Source: Rhipicephalus microplus (lineage: Eukaryota > Arthropoda > Arachnida > Ixodida > Ixodidae). From it: a stretch of DNA of 64,000 bases. Numbering within the stretch: position 1 is the first letter of the stretch; each line of letters starts with the position of its first letter. The position numbers and the translations under genes are program-made. The stretch lies in the NCBI RefSeq assembly GCF_043290135.1, contig NW_027464588.1, positions 6,051,501 through 6,115,500 on the forward strand, in the 5' to 3' direction. A model generated the notes under the pieces. It worked only from the letters and a program-made list of their open reading frames with translations, searched no databases and had not been told where the DNA came from. Of the stretch, positions 1 to 10,022 are shown in pieces.

Positions 1-436
1 GGGAAGTAGACACGGAGCGGAAGCGCAAGCCGTAAGAAATTGTGCGTGTGCCACCTCTCGCTTAGTCCTTGGAATGTCTGCTGGATGACGGTGCATATCC
101 GGAATATATGATGAAGAGATACGAGATGGTGGTACTTGGAGTGTTGAATAGATGGACGAATGGACACACAGACAGATGCATGGACGGACTCGCTGATGGC
201 TGCACTGACGGAGGGATGCATGGACGGACGCAGGGGCAGATGCATGGACGAACGCATGGACGGAAGCACAGATGGGCGTACGGACGCACGAACAGACGCA
301 CGCATGGATGGGCGAATGGTCGCACGGACAGTCACACACATAAACGCATGAACGGACGGAAGCAAGAACGAATGGATAGACGGATGCTTCGCCCCACTCT
401 CCATCAATCACTCCGTGGATATGCTGCAATTTTTTC
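1..436 (+). repeat. GGAC-core interspersed repeat, copy 1
   Basis: A conserved head (about 1-150, with the motif CACCTCTCGCTTAGTCCTTGG and then GGAATATATGATGAAGAG) leads into a degenerate 4-bp core of GGAC/GGAT/GCAC units (about 150-385). A conserved tail follows (CGCTTCGCCCCACTC, then GGATATGCTGC). The same head-core-tail order recurs at 8984-9420, is split at 30815-30877 and 42307-42670, and is reversed at 63310-63800. Open frames across the core on both strands (rich in Asp-Gly-Arg-Thr or Arg-Pro-Ser-Val) come from the 4-bp period and are not genes. The left edge may lie outside the window. Confidence 0.8.
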
Positions 437-548
437 CTTTTTTGCGTTATCCCTAAGGTCCTACTTACCCCCTTACCGCCTTTTACTTTCCCTTTCTTCC
501 CTTTTTAGTTGTGAAGCGTTTCTTGGCAAACTTCGGCGACTTTGCACA

Positions 549-591
549 CATCTATCTATCTATCTGTCTATCTATCCATCTATCTATTTAG
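549..591. repeat. (TCTA)n microsatellite
   Basis: About ten imperfect TCTA units in an AT-rich stretch. Confidence 0.85.
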
Positions 592-703
592 CCGCTTACA
601 TTTGGGTGCTCTCAGGGTCACCCCCCGATCTTGGCGGGAACGAAAATTAGCATGGCAGGGTAAGATGGTTTGACGAATATGACGCGCTGGTGAAGACATG
701 AAT

Positions 704-990
704 AATAGGGAGTTTTAGAATAGTGCAATACGAGCTCTTGCGGTGCGGTCGCTGCCACTGCGCATGCGTCATAACACGAGTCGGCGTTCGCGTTCGCGGA
801 CCACACGCAGAAAATCAGAAATTGTGTGCGGTGATGGCGGCCCGCAAGCGCTGGTTTTGAGGCTATCGTGTTGCTGCGATCGTGCGTTGCGGTTCACAGC
901 CGGGCAAACGCTATTCTAAAACTCTTATATCACCCGCTACGCCCGCAATGCCCGCAGCGCTTGCAAGCGGTATTCTGAAACTTCCTATTG
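704..990. mobile_element. MITE-like element with 20-bp terminal inverted repeats
   Basis: The left end AATAGGGAGTTTTAGAATAG (704-723) is matched in reverse complement by 970-989, with 18 of about 20 bases agreeing. A further inverted copy of the end motif lies at about 910-930. The interior is GC-rich and has no coding capacity. The length of about 290 bp with terminal inverted repeats is typical of a non-autonomous DNA transposon. The superfamily cannot be assigned because no clear target duplication was seen. Confidence 0.6.
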
Positions 991-1084
991 TCACAATACC
1001 GTCGCGTAGGTTGTCAAACACTCTCCGCTAGACAGTGGCACATACCCTCTGGCGGGTATGTGCCAATGGTATGTTGGTATATGC

Positions 1085-1660
1085 CACAGTTGATTGACAC
1101 CTAATATCTACCCAGGAATGGCGAGAACACTCATGGGCAATTTTAAGGCGCAAGCGTTAAGAAATAACCGACATAGGTAGCGTCGACCAGACGAATGCAA
1201 AGAATAAATGTAAGGGTCCCAGCTGAAATTGAACCCTAGCTTTAGGGTCATTAACCAGTCATCACACCACTGCAAGATTGCTGCAATGCCACGCATTCGG
1301 CGTGGCAATGCAACATTTTACCACAGAGCCACGGCAGGTTTCGGAACTACTTTTCAACTCGATGCTAATCTTTTGAAACGTGAATAGTGGTTGCTGGGCT
1401 GCCGAGCCAATTTCATAAAAATATATATCTACGTTTATTCTGGTTAGTTGACTTGCGCTGAAGTGGTTATATGTAGCAGCGTCCAGGGCCAGCGTCCTCG
1501 CGAACATCAGCGCTTCATATCAGCTTCTGGTGTTGCTAATACGCATGTTGCAGTTTGAATCGTTGCCAAAGTACAAGCAACTGGTTATATAAACATCTGC
1601 AACTCTTCATCATATGTCTGTGCGTGCAACATTTGTACACATATTAGGGGCGAAACAGGG
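1085..1660. repeat. Interspersed repeat, also present at 56330-57065
   Basis: Blocks such as GGGTCCCAGCTG, ACAGAGCCAC and CAGCGCTTCATATCAGCTT occur in the same order here and at 56330-57065, with gaps. The segment around CATGCTTCGCATAAC, which follows in the second copy, also appears at 9475-9515. There is no coding content and the class is unknown. Confidence 0.6.
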
Positions 1661-2190
1661 AAGTTCATTGCAAACTGGTGACAACATTTCAGGTGAGTAC
1701 AACTGTCTGGTGTAACAAAATCACTTCAGTGGCATGTACAAACACGAGAACATAGACAGGATGTAACACACAGTACTTCCAATATTCTCACAGATCACGA
1801 ATCACTCAAGAAAACAAAGAGGAACGCAAAAAGCAGTAAATTGGATGGAACAGATTCACAGACTACGTGCTACGAGAAGCAATTTTTTCCCCGAGTTAGA
1901 CCGGCAGTAAAGTAAAGGGCGTAACAAAGGGAAGTTTATTGCACTTCTGACAAGTAATCAAATACATAATTCTTCTCCGACACTTATCACGGACACACGC
2001 GGTAAACACACTGATGAACAGCAAAAACACGTTTAGACTGTACACTACAACAGAAGCGCGATCATTTGAACACTCGTTATACAAAGGTTACTAGAGCACT
2101 GTACGGCCCGCGCGCAAAAGAACCCATTTCCGTTTACAGGCGAGAAAAAGGGTGCGATAATGGTCGCCGCTGTTCGGGCTCTAGAGAACT
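1661..2190. other. Spacer without recognised features
   Basis: About 530 bp between the interspersed repeat and the 3' end of the LINE. Only short chance open frames are present. Confidence 0.5.
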
Positions 2191-2327
2191 AAGGGGTTAA
2201 TCCGTACAGAGAACAGATTCGAGACACAACATTATACAATTGACAGGAGGGGTAGGGCATTGGCACTTTCCGTTTGCCGGTCAGGAAACAGTGGGACGCA
2301 GTGGCTGGCGTGCGCTTAAAAAAGGGG

Positions 2328-3221
2328 TCATCGGCAGGCGTAACTTGCTTTTTTGGAGAAGAAAAACCTCGTATGCCAGTGGCGGAGAAACTTTTCCTCG
2401 CCGCTGGCTTCAAGTTGGTCTGAGAGGTGCCGCCACACCATGTGGCGGATACGAGCTACGGTCAAGAAGGCCGCTCTGACTGGAGAGCGGCTAACTTCAG
2501 CGAAGCAGCGTCGCTTCCAGATCATGAATATGGTGCAGAGAGCCACTAAATTTGCAAAGGCGTCTTTGTTTATGTTCAGGGCTGGGGGAGAATGGATTTT
2601 AAAATTCCTCGCAGTCAGGCGCCAAACCGGTTTGACCGCTGGGCACTCAAATAAGGTATGCGCCAGTGTCTCATCCGCGTGGCAATAGGAACAGCGGGGT
2701 GTAGGCGTGATGCCAAACTTGTGGAGGCGCTGCCGGGTTGGGAGGACGTCCCAGTTTTTTCTCCATGCGAAGTCTTCGGTGGACGAAGGGATGGCACGCC
2801 CATCTGTTTTGCCTTTCCGCTTCCAGTTCCGCGACTGTCGTCTCTCCTCGGGGGTTATCTGGTTGCTGGCGATTTCTTCCACAATGCGAGCAGGCGGGGT
2901 CTCATCTACGTCGCACGTAGGGGCCTCTTTTTCTAGCATGCGCATGGTGTTTGCGGCTGCCTTATAGAACGCGGAGAGAGTCTCAGCGAGTGGGGCGAGC
3001 GGCCAGTCGGCATTCACGAACGATGCGTTTTTACTGCACCAGTAACGCATTAAGGGCCTCCCCACGTAATCAGGTGCGCGAAACAAGGCCCTTGCGGTCT
3101 TCAATGCAAGCACTTTGCTGTATCGTCTGTACATACGTGAGCCCGAGGCCGCCCTCTGAAGCTCGGAGTTGCTGGAGGATTCGATGTAAGGGCGCGAGTT
3201 TGCCGTCCCACAGGTAGGCAC
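2328..3221 (-). pseudogene. LINE ORF2 C-terminal part with zf-RVT-like zinc motif
   Basis: An open frame of 297 residues follows the RT domain in a different frame. Around residues 165-200 it has W-x-L-x-T-x2-RL-x-KFGI, then C-x2-C, then ETLAH-x3-EC. That is the layout of the zinc-binding segment that follows RT in many L1-like and Tx1-like elements. It probably helps nucleic-acid binding; this is family knowledge and was not tested. A frameshift separates it from the RT block, so it cannot be translated as one ORF2 protein. Confidence 0.7.
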
Positions 3222-3390
3222 CGATCATACTTGTCGATTGCGTTGCAGTCTTGGTAGGCATCACTCCTATTCAGCTTACATAAAAGGCAAAGGCGCAGAT
3301 GGTTGTCATTACGGCTATGGCCCTCTCACGAAGCGTGAGATCCTTCGATTGGAGGCATGCTATTGCATCCTGTGCCCACTCGAGCGCTTG

Positions 3391-4176
3391 TTACAGCTTA
3401 GGTCGGCGACGCCACCACAGCAAAAGTATATGCCGAGCACCTTGACGGCGTCGACCCTTTCCAACTCTCCCAGAGCGCCGTGAGGGAAGTTCCAAATAGT
3501 AAGGCCTTGCTCTTCTCATGTTCAAGGCCGCGCCTGAGGCGTCAGCATATTGTGCGAATGTTCGCCAAAAAGCTTGCAGGCTTGCCGGGTCCCTGACGAA
3601 CAGGGATACATCAGCGTAAGCGAGGACCTTAATGTTGGGCGCCCCCGTTAGCGGAAAGCCTCTGACGTGCATGTTCCGGTGGATGTTCACCAGCAATGGC
3701 TCAAGCGAGAGTACGAAGAGGGAGGGCCCTAGCGGGCACCCTTGGCGGATCCCTCTCTTGTATACAAAGTTACTCGTCGGGATCTCGTTTACTACTACGT
3801 GGCATGTGAGGTTGCTGTACAGGAGGGCGATGGTGTCTGCGAAGCACGTCGGGAACCCGAACTGGTGGAGTACCTTGATCATGTATCCATGGCGCACCCG
3901 GTTAAACGCCTTCGCCTGGTCCAAGGAGACAAAGGCTCCAGACTGGGACTTGGCAGACATGTATTCGAAGGCATCCCTTGTTACGGTAAGGTTGGCAAAA
4001 ATCGAGATGCCTAGAACCACACAGGACTGCCAGGGAGCGACGATGGATGGCAAGACGAGCTTAAGGCGGCTAGTAAGGATGGAAGCAGCCATTTTATAGT
4101 CCACGTTCAACAGGGTTATGGGGCGCCACGCCGACAGCTCCTCCTGTGGGGCTCCCTCTTTTAGTAGGAGGACCAC
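3391..4176 (-). pseudogene. LINE reverse transcriptase domain, inactive
   Basis: This block of 261 residues carries the RT fingers (WRPITLLNVDYK near residue 20), motif A as LDQAKAFN (near 95), motif B as GIRQGCPLGPSLF (near 140) and motif C as YADV (near 185). In active enzymes motif C ends in two aspartates and motif A in F-D. Here the second catalytic Asp of motif C is Val and the Phe-Asp of motif A is Phe-Asn. Upstream and downstream parts of ORF2 lie in other frames. It belongs to the same element as the endonuclease at 4538-5691. Confidence 0.85.
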
Positions 4177-4322
4177 TCTCCAAAGGTTGCGGGTTTCAGT
4201 TGCTTCGTAACCACCATGTTCGCCAGTGTGACAAGCACTCCCTCTAGATAGTAGAAAAAGGTGACGTTAAAAATTGGCTGGGAGACGGTCAGTGCCGGGG
4301 GCCTAGTTCGGGGGCATGCTTG

Positions 4323-4541
4323 TTATCGTGTTCTAACCTCTTCTGCAGACACTTCCGTGCTCAGTAACGCAACCTCCTCTCCTCCCAGCCGTGGGAGGTG
4401 CTGGCTGACCTCTCTAATCTTGTCTTCTCTGCCAGTTTCTACGTCGCTGTCGGCGTCCCAAAAAAGGGCCGAGAAATACTCGCAGAAGGCATCGCGGATT
4501 CCCTCTGGTTTAGTTGCGAAAGAATCGTCCGGGCGTTTCAC
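4323..4541 (-). pseudogene. LINE ORF2 linker fragment
   Basis: A 72-residue frame between the endonuclease and RT blocks (begins MKRPDDSF, includes EYFSALFWD). It overlaps the end of the endonuclease-linker frame by 4 bp in another frame. Position and composition (FCEYFSALF resembles the segment before RT in LINEs) suggest it is the connecting part of ORF2 after a frameshift. It has no independent function that can be inferred. Confidence 0.6.
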
Positions 4542-5691
4542 TCGGGAATTCGTATGCTGCCACTCCCAGTTGTGTCACTGGGGTGCGCTCCGAGGTGGAT
4601 AATGGGTGCGCCCCGCTCCCCAGGCGGTCTGCGCGTGCGCAGTTGAAGCAGCCGGGCATACTCTACCTCCAGGGTGTTAAGATAGTCACGCATGCAAGTC
4701 GTCATCGTCTCCGCCCCCCTGACTATGCGTATTCTGCATAGGATCTCATTCAGTTTATCAGTTATGCGGCGCTCCCTGACCTTGCCTTCGTCTTGAAGGA
4801 TTCCCTTCCACTCCACTTTCAAGGTGTCCCACGAGTGTAGGGTTAGGTCCGGGGCGTTCGCCACGGAGGCACGCAGCCGCGCCCTAATGTGCTCGATGCT
4901 ATCATCGTCTTGCAGGAGCGCTGGGTCCACTCGCCACCCATGTTCATCAGTACGAAGTCCAGGAGAGTCGCTAAGCGTAGTGACAAGGGGGAGGTGATCT
5001 GACCGACTCGCTAGGTCAGCCGGAGGGGAAAGACTCTCGCACCCCACGAGCGAGGAAAGGAGTATGTCGGGGAGATGTGTCCGATCTAATCGACTGGCTG
5101 TGAGGTGAGAGGCTCGAGTTGCGACAAAAAGATCGCCGTTGGCGATCAGCCACGCGTGGGATAACCGAAGGTGTCGAAGGGTCTTCACGAGCTCCCTAGC
5201 ACAGTACGTGGACCCCCTCGGCCCGGTCCCCTGACGTCGCGCTGCGAGTTCACGACGCAGTTGAAGTCCCCCAGCAGGGCATGCGGGACGGGTTCCGGAA
5301 GAAGGTCCTGCAGCTGTTGGAAGAAGGTGTTTGTGTTCTTCCGCGTCGCCGGGGCGTACACGTTTACGAACCGAATCCTTCTTTCGCTGATGTAGAAGTC
5401 CAACATGAGTGACCTGCCGTCAGCACCGAAAATGCAGAACGCCTTTTGCCGGAAGCGTCGCGTAGTAAAGAACACTCCCACTCCACAGGCCCTTGATTTA
5501 GTTAGGGAGAAGAAGGCGACCACCTCGAACTCGCGTCTGAAGGTTGAGACTTCTAACATCGACCGGAAGTTATTCTCTTGTAAAAAGAGCACATCAATAC
5601 CCTGTGCTTGGGCGAAGGTCAGAATGGTTCGTTGTTTTGATTTGTCACGAAACCCGCGAACGTTGCAGGTGGCGAACTTGAGAGTTGACAT
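4538..5691 (-). pseudogene. LINE apurinic-type endonuclease, split by a frameshift
   Basis: The first frame (5691-5185, 168 residues) begins MSTLKFATCNVRGF and has LQEN, VNVYAPA and LLGDFNCV. These are the Asn, Glu, Tyr and Asp-x-Asn motifs of the exonuclease-endonuclease-phosphatase fold that nicks target DNA for LINE insertion. The second frame (5188-4538) continues with the SDHLPLV motif, which carries the catalytic Asp-His. The two frames overlap by 4 bp, so a single indel near 5186 breaks the domain. All recognisable catalytic residues are still present. The ATG at 5691 is the likely ORF2 start because it directly precedes the conserved N-terminal motif. Confidence 0.85.
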
Positions 5692-6639
5692 GATCTGCTC
5701 TAGTGGGCGTAGGGAGAGGACTTGGGGTGAAGGAGGGGGTGGAGGGCGACCGCTTGGGCAGGGGCGGCACGCTCGATGGAGCCGAGCGTAAAGGCGCGGG
5801 CGGCGTGGTTGTCAGTTGGGCGAAAAAGCCCTCCGTGGTTTAAGGGATGCGTCATAGGAGCCGTGGTGCTGATTAGTCGCAAGGGCAGCAGGCAGCTGTG
5901 CAACAAATAAGCATAAATGAAAACCATTGCTGTGGCTTCGGCTGGCGAAAGGAGCAGAGGGGGATAGGGAGTAGGCGGCGCGGCCACCACTGATAGCAGA
6001 AACAAGCGTGGGGGAGGGGTGCGTGGCGTCATGAATTCCCATGGCGTAGTCGGTGCAGCCGACCGACTTTGCGGGCGAGCACTCGACTCTGGCGTAGAGC
6101 AAATCCTCCAAATCCGCCATCGAAACACAACCCACCCTGCTGGTGCAAGGCGGAAGCTGCCGCGTTACCCAGGATACCTTCCGCGTGGTCTTTTCCGCTC
6201 TCTGTTTCCCATGTGGTTTGCCAGCATCGCCGCATCGTTCGTTTGCTTGTTCAGCGCTATTCACCTGTGTGGAATGGATATCACGCCAAGCGTGCAACAG
6301 CTATTGCCCACGATGTCTCCTGTCGCTATCGAGTAGCACAAGCATTGCCGCACGCTTTGCCGAGGTAGCCGAGCCGTTCATGCCGTCCGCCATTATCAAC
6401 ACAACTCGTGCCGCGCCATCCGCACCCCCAAGCAGGCAAAAGTGTTAAAGGAAATGCGTCACGCTGAGTTCCGGTCCACTCCACCGATGTCGGAGGAGCA
6501 GTTTTTCCTGCTCCACAGAGGGACTCCCGCTCTGAATCCCCTCCGGCTCTCTCATTGGAACTTTTGAGTCTCGCTCTCACTCTGTCATTGGAACACACTT
6601 GCTATGAAAGGAGCAGAAAAACTTGCTCCGACTCCGCCA
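5692..6639. other. Unassigned block between LINE ORF1 and ORF2
   Basis: About 950 bp separate the end of the ORF1 frames from the endonuclease start, far more than the short gap usual between LINE ORFs. On the minus strand a frame of 161 residues (6297-5812) is open but resembles nothing recognised. Repeated GCTCC/GGAGC motifs lie at 6480-6680 (for example AACTTGCTCCGACTCC and CAGTTTTTCCTGCTCC), hinting at a separate inserted element with inverted motifs. No clean boundaries or target duplication were found. Confidence 0.4.
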
Positions 6640-7263
6640 TTAGAATTCAACATTAGAAAGAGCGGAGCATGCGCGAGGAGGTGGAGGGGGGAAGGGGAAC
6701 CGCGTTGCCGTGTCGCGGCACCGGCTCTTGTGTTTGCCTTGAAGCAAACACGAAGAAGAAAAGAAAAGGAGGATGCTTTGGCGAAAAGCCTGTCTTTTTT
6801 CGCTTGTGCTTGAGGGCAAGTGCCCTTTCCCTGTCGGTAGTGCGTTCAATTTCTGCGACTTCTCAGTGGTAGGGGCATCGCTGTCACTGGAACAGACGGG
6901 TGCTTTGGGGTGACGAGGCTTGTTTTCAAGGTTCGCGGGGAAGCTCGACGGCACGCCGGGTGGCTTGTCCTGGCCTCTTAAAGGGGACCTTGATCTCGAA
7001 TGCTCGCGCGTATCGGTCCGGGCTGCGCCGGCAGTTTGCATCTCGATGGAGGTGCACTGGTCCGTGGACAAGTGGCCAGTATCTGGCAGGACGTAGCGGC
7101 CACCACTTACGATGGCCACTTCCTCAGGGTTGGGAGGGAGAGCCGTCGGGGGTGGAAGTGGCGGGAAACTAATCCCGTCAAAACCAGAGAATGCAGACTC
7201 GTCGTTCTCGGGGCTCGGCGCCTGTGTTCGCACTTCTTGTTCCTCGCTTGCAGGTTGCGACAA
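6640..7263 (-). pseudogene. Probable C-terminal part of LINE ORF1, Ser/Pro-rich
   Basis: A 207-residue minus-strand frame follows the zinc-knuckle block after a frame change. It is rich in Ser, Pro and charged residues (HSRSRSPLRGQDKPPG near residue 90) and has no recognised fold. Low-complexity tails of this kind are common after the CCHC region of LINE ORF1 proteins. It could also be sequence unrelated to the LINE; position and strand favour ORF1. Confidence 0.45.
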
Positions 7264-7336
7264 ATTCCAGGAGTCGCGGGTGGATTCCAGAGAGCCGGAT
7301 TCATGGCTGCTCGACTCGTACAGGTCGCCATCTGAA

Positions 7337-8134
7337 CTAGTTGCTCGTGTTGTCCCCCGCTTCGGAGCCTGCAGTCAAGAGAGTGGGGGTCGCTGATACG
7401 GTGCGGCCGTCTTCCGTCCCTCGGGGTTCTTCGAACTGCCAATGGTCCGGGACATTCGTTGTCGTGTGGGGCCGAGCCTTGGGTCTTAGAACCTGAAGCC
7501 CTGATGTCGGTTCAGTCCCAGTTGGCGGGCGAGAGGTGCTGGGGTGGTCGTTACCAGTAACTGGCCGCGTCTCGGGTGAAAGGCTGCGTGCTGCCGCGAG
7601 GTACGAGCGTTTGCGGAAACACCCGCGTGCACCGTGCCTCCCGCTGTATCTCTTACACTTCTCAACATACCCTTCGGTGTCATGCCCAAATACACCACAT
7701 CTCTTGGAATAAGCGGCTGCGCACCGCGTGGCCATGTGCCCCGGTTTGTTACACCTTGCGCACACTCTGCGCGTACCGCAGTATTCACACATGACACGGT
7801 GCCCCGCGATGGTTGTGAAGTTTGGGACTGGCCTACTCATTTCCATGCACACTACCCGAACCCGATTAAGCTTGTTTTGTCGGTTAGGAACTGATGCAAA
7901 GAAAACACTTCTTATCCTGCCGTACTGTGAAAGAGTGTTAATCAAGACCTCGTCTGCTATATATGCTGGAAAGTGGTATACGTTAACAAACATAACTGGG
8001 GGTCCTACCGCTTCTACTGTAACGTGCTCACGGTTAACCTTGAAGCCCTCTGCGACCATAAGCTTTGTGGCCTGACTCGCGTTTCGGGTACACCCAAGGA
8101 ACTTCACACCCCCCATGTGTTGCAAGACTAACAC
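7337..8134 (-). pseudogene. LINE ORF1, gag-like protein with CCHC zinc knuckles
   Basis: A 265-residue frame. Residues 50-110 look like an RNA-binding region (VMFVNVYHFPAYIADE, then QYGRIRSVFFAS). They are followed by CEYC, an intact knuckle CARCNKPGHMATRC (C-x2-C-x4-H-x4-C) and a third, damaged one (RCGVFGHDTEGYVEKC). ORF1 proteins of this type coat the LINE RNA. The true start is probably upstream near 8685, where ATG begins a Thr run, but stops and frame changes lie between that point and 8134. The third knuckle lacks the expected Cys spacing. Confidence 0.75.
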
Positions 8135-8720
8135 ACTATCAGGTCCGGCTGTGTCTTCAACTGCACCTAAAGGTCGTCAATAGACCCGTCCCCATCGGGG
8201 GCGGTAAACAGCAAACAGTTCTCCCTCACCGGGAGGTTGATTGGGCTTGCCATGTCTGAAGGGGGCGTGTCCGCTGGTCTCGTGGGCGCTCAGCCAGTGG
8301 GACTAGGGAGGGCAACTTGTTGGTCTGGTAATTTGCAGATTTCTCTGCACTCTCGTGCACAGGGCGGCTCAGAGACCGCTCAGCGTCAGGTGGCACCAGG
8401 GCAGGAGGCTTCCGGGGCAGCAGACGGCGTCCGGGGACCTTGCGATGCCTGGCATAGGGGTGGGAGGGGGGCTAAGGGGCGGGAGGTTTGAGTCCAGGGG
8501 GCGGCGGCCACTCGTGGTAGGGCGCGACGACTCTGCCACAGGATGCTTCCTTTTTCCTTGAAGGGGACCGGTGGGGCAACGTCAGCGTGACGTGGCCCCG
8601 AGTCCGGCTGTGCGACTGGCGCGGCGAAACGGCTTGCTCAGACTTAGCGGCACCCGTTCGTCCTTCGTAGTCGTAGTAGTAGTCATAGTGTGTAACCAGT
8701 CTTACATTTGGACCTCCAAG

Positions 8721-8983
8721 GTGGTGCCGACGATAGGTTTTTTTGTTTGTTGAACAATAAAAAATTCTCAGCGTGCACGTTAACTAAAAGCTGAATTCTC
8801 CTGTCTCTCATTCCCCCTTAACAGCCATCGGCATGTACATTGAGCACTATCTGACAAGAAACGGTTGCTACGTTATACTCGCTGGGCATAAGCTCCTTGG
8901 TTTTAGAAAGGTTTAGCTAGCGTTGGGCCGCACTGCCATGAATACAGTGAACTAGTATATACCATGAACTCGAGGTGGTTAAA
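8721..8983. other. Spacer
   Basis: AT-rich sequence with an AATAAA at about 8755 on the plus strand and no coding signal. Confidence 0.4.
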
Positions 8984-9420
8984 GGTGGGAAGTAGTCACG
9001 AAGCGCAAGCCGCAAGAAAGTGTGCGTGTGCCACCTCTCACTTAGACCTTGGAATGTCCGCCGGATGGTGGTGCATATCCAGAATATATGATGAAAAGAC
9101 ACGAGATGGTGGTACTTGGAGTGTTGAATAGATGGACGAACAGACACACAGACAGATGCATGGACGAACTCACGGACTGCTGCACCGATGTATGGACGCA
9201 TGGACGGACGCAGGGGCAGATGCATGGACGAACGCAGGGACGGACGCACAGATGAACGTGCGGAAGCACGAACAGACGCACGCACGGACGGGCGAACGGA
9301 CGTGCGGACGGTCACACAGATAGACTCATGGACGGACGGAAGCAAGATAATTGGACGGATGGATGCTTCGCCCCACTCTGCATCATTCAGTCCCTGGATA
9401 TGCTGCCATTTTTTTAGTGT
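8984..9420 (+). repeat. GGAC-core interspersed repeat, copy 2
   Basis: It carries the same head (CACCTCTCACTTAGACCTTGG, then AGAATATATGATGAAAAG), a GGAC/GCAC core (about 9130-9360) and the tail CGCTTCGCCCCACTC as copy 1, in the same orientation. The head and tail are well conserved between the copies while the core differs in length and phase. Confidence 0.85.
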
Positions 9421-9758
9421 CATTTGATGACGTGTTGCTCAGTAAAAAAATTGCAACATGATCACCTTCCCTCCACATGCTTCGCATAACATCGGTTCCC
9501 AGGTACGTGGTATCTGCCGAAATTTTCGTGTGTTTCTCTCATCATTGCTCACTTTCGTTGCATGCATTATCAATTTCCATTTTTTTCAGCCAACATACTG
9601 CCAAATTCTTTAGGCAATTTCGCTGAGCGGGTCACCTACGAGGGTACCGAAAGCACTTTTTCGCCAGTGACCATCCCAATTTAACACGTGCTCTTCCGAT
9701 CCCATGCGGTATCGCTCACCTTCAACATCTTAGCAGTTAAAAGTACGCTGCCTTCTTC

Positions 9759-10008
9759 GATTGATTGATTGATTTGTGGGGTTTAACGTCCCAAAACCAC
9801 CATTTGATTATGAGAGATGCCGTAGTGGAGGGCTCCGGAAATTTCGACCAGCTGGGGTTCTTTAACGTGCACCCAAATCTGAGTACACGGGCCTACAACA
9901 TTTCCGCCTCCATCGGAAATGCAGCCGCCGCAGCCGGGAATCGAACCCGCGACCTCCGGGTCAGCACAGCAGCCGAGTACCTTAGCCACTAGACCACCGC
10001 GGTGGGGC
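9759..10008 (-). mobile_element. tRNA-derived SINE, tick Ruka type, full length
   Basis: On the minus strand the head has an A box (TGGCTAAGGTACTCGG) and B box (GGTTCGATTCC). These are the internal RNA polymerase III promoter of a tRNA. A body follows with GTGCACGTTAAAGAACCCC, ending in repeated AATCAATC. A perfect 14-bp target duplication ACGCTGCCTTCTTC flanks it at 9745-9758 and 10009-10022, so both ends are fixed and the insertion is young. The name Ruka follows the described tick SINE; the match is from memory and was not searched. Confidence 0.85.
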
Positions 10009-10022
10009 ACGCTGCCTTCTTC

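Larger units (their letters stand above)
2191..8720 (-). mobile_element. Decayed non-LTR retrotransposon (LINE), L1/Tx1-like
   Basis: On the minus strand the order is a gag-like ORF1 with zinc knuckles (8134 down to about 6640), an apurinic-type endonuclease (5691-4538), reverse transcriptase (4176-3391) and a tail with a Cys/His motif of the zf-RVT type (3221-2328). This order is that of an autonomous LINE with ORF1 and ORF2. Wording of the RT domain (WRPITLLNVDYK) together with the zf-RVT tail suggests the L1/Tx1 side of LINE diversity. The ORF2 pieces lie in several frames and catalytic residues are changed, so the copy is dead. The exact ends were not fixed because no target duplication was identified. 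Roughly 950 bp between ORF1 and ORF2 (5692-6639) is not explained by LINE coding. Confidence 0.75.

Noticed and set aside
62..650. Long open frames rich in Asp-Gly-Arg-Thr or Arg-Pro-Ser-Val in several places (also 9042-9427, 28473-28865, 42132-42649, 52035-52371, 63291-63758)
   Set aside because: They come from 4-bp repeat units read in all frames on both strands. They have no domain and differ between copies.
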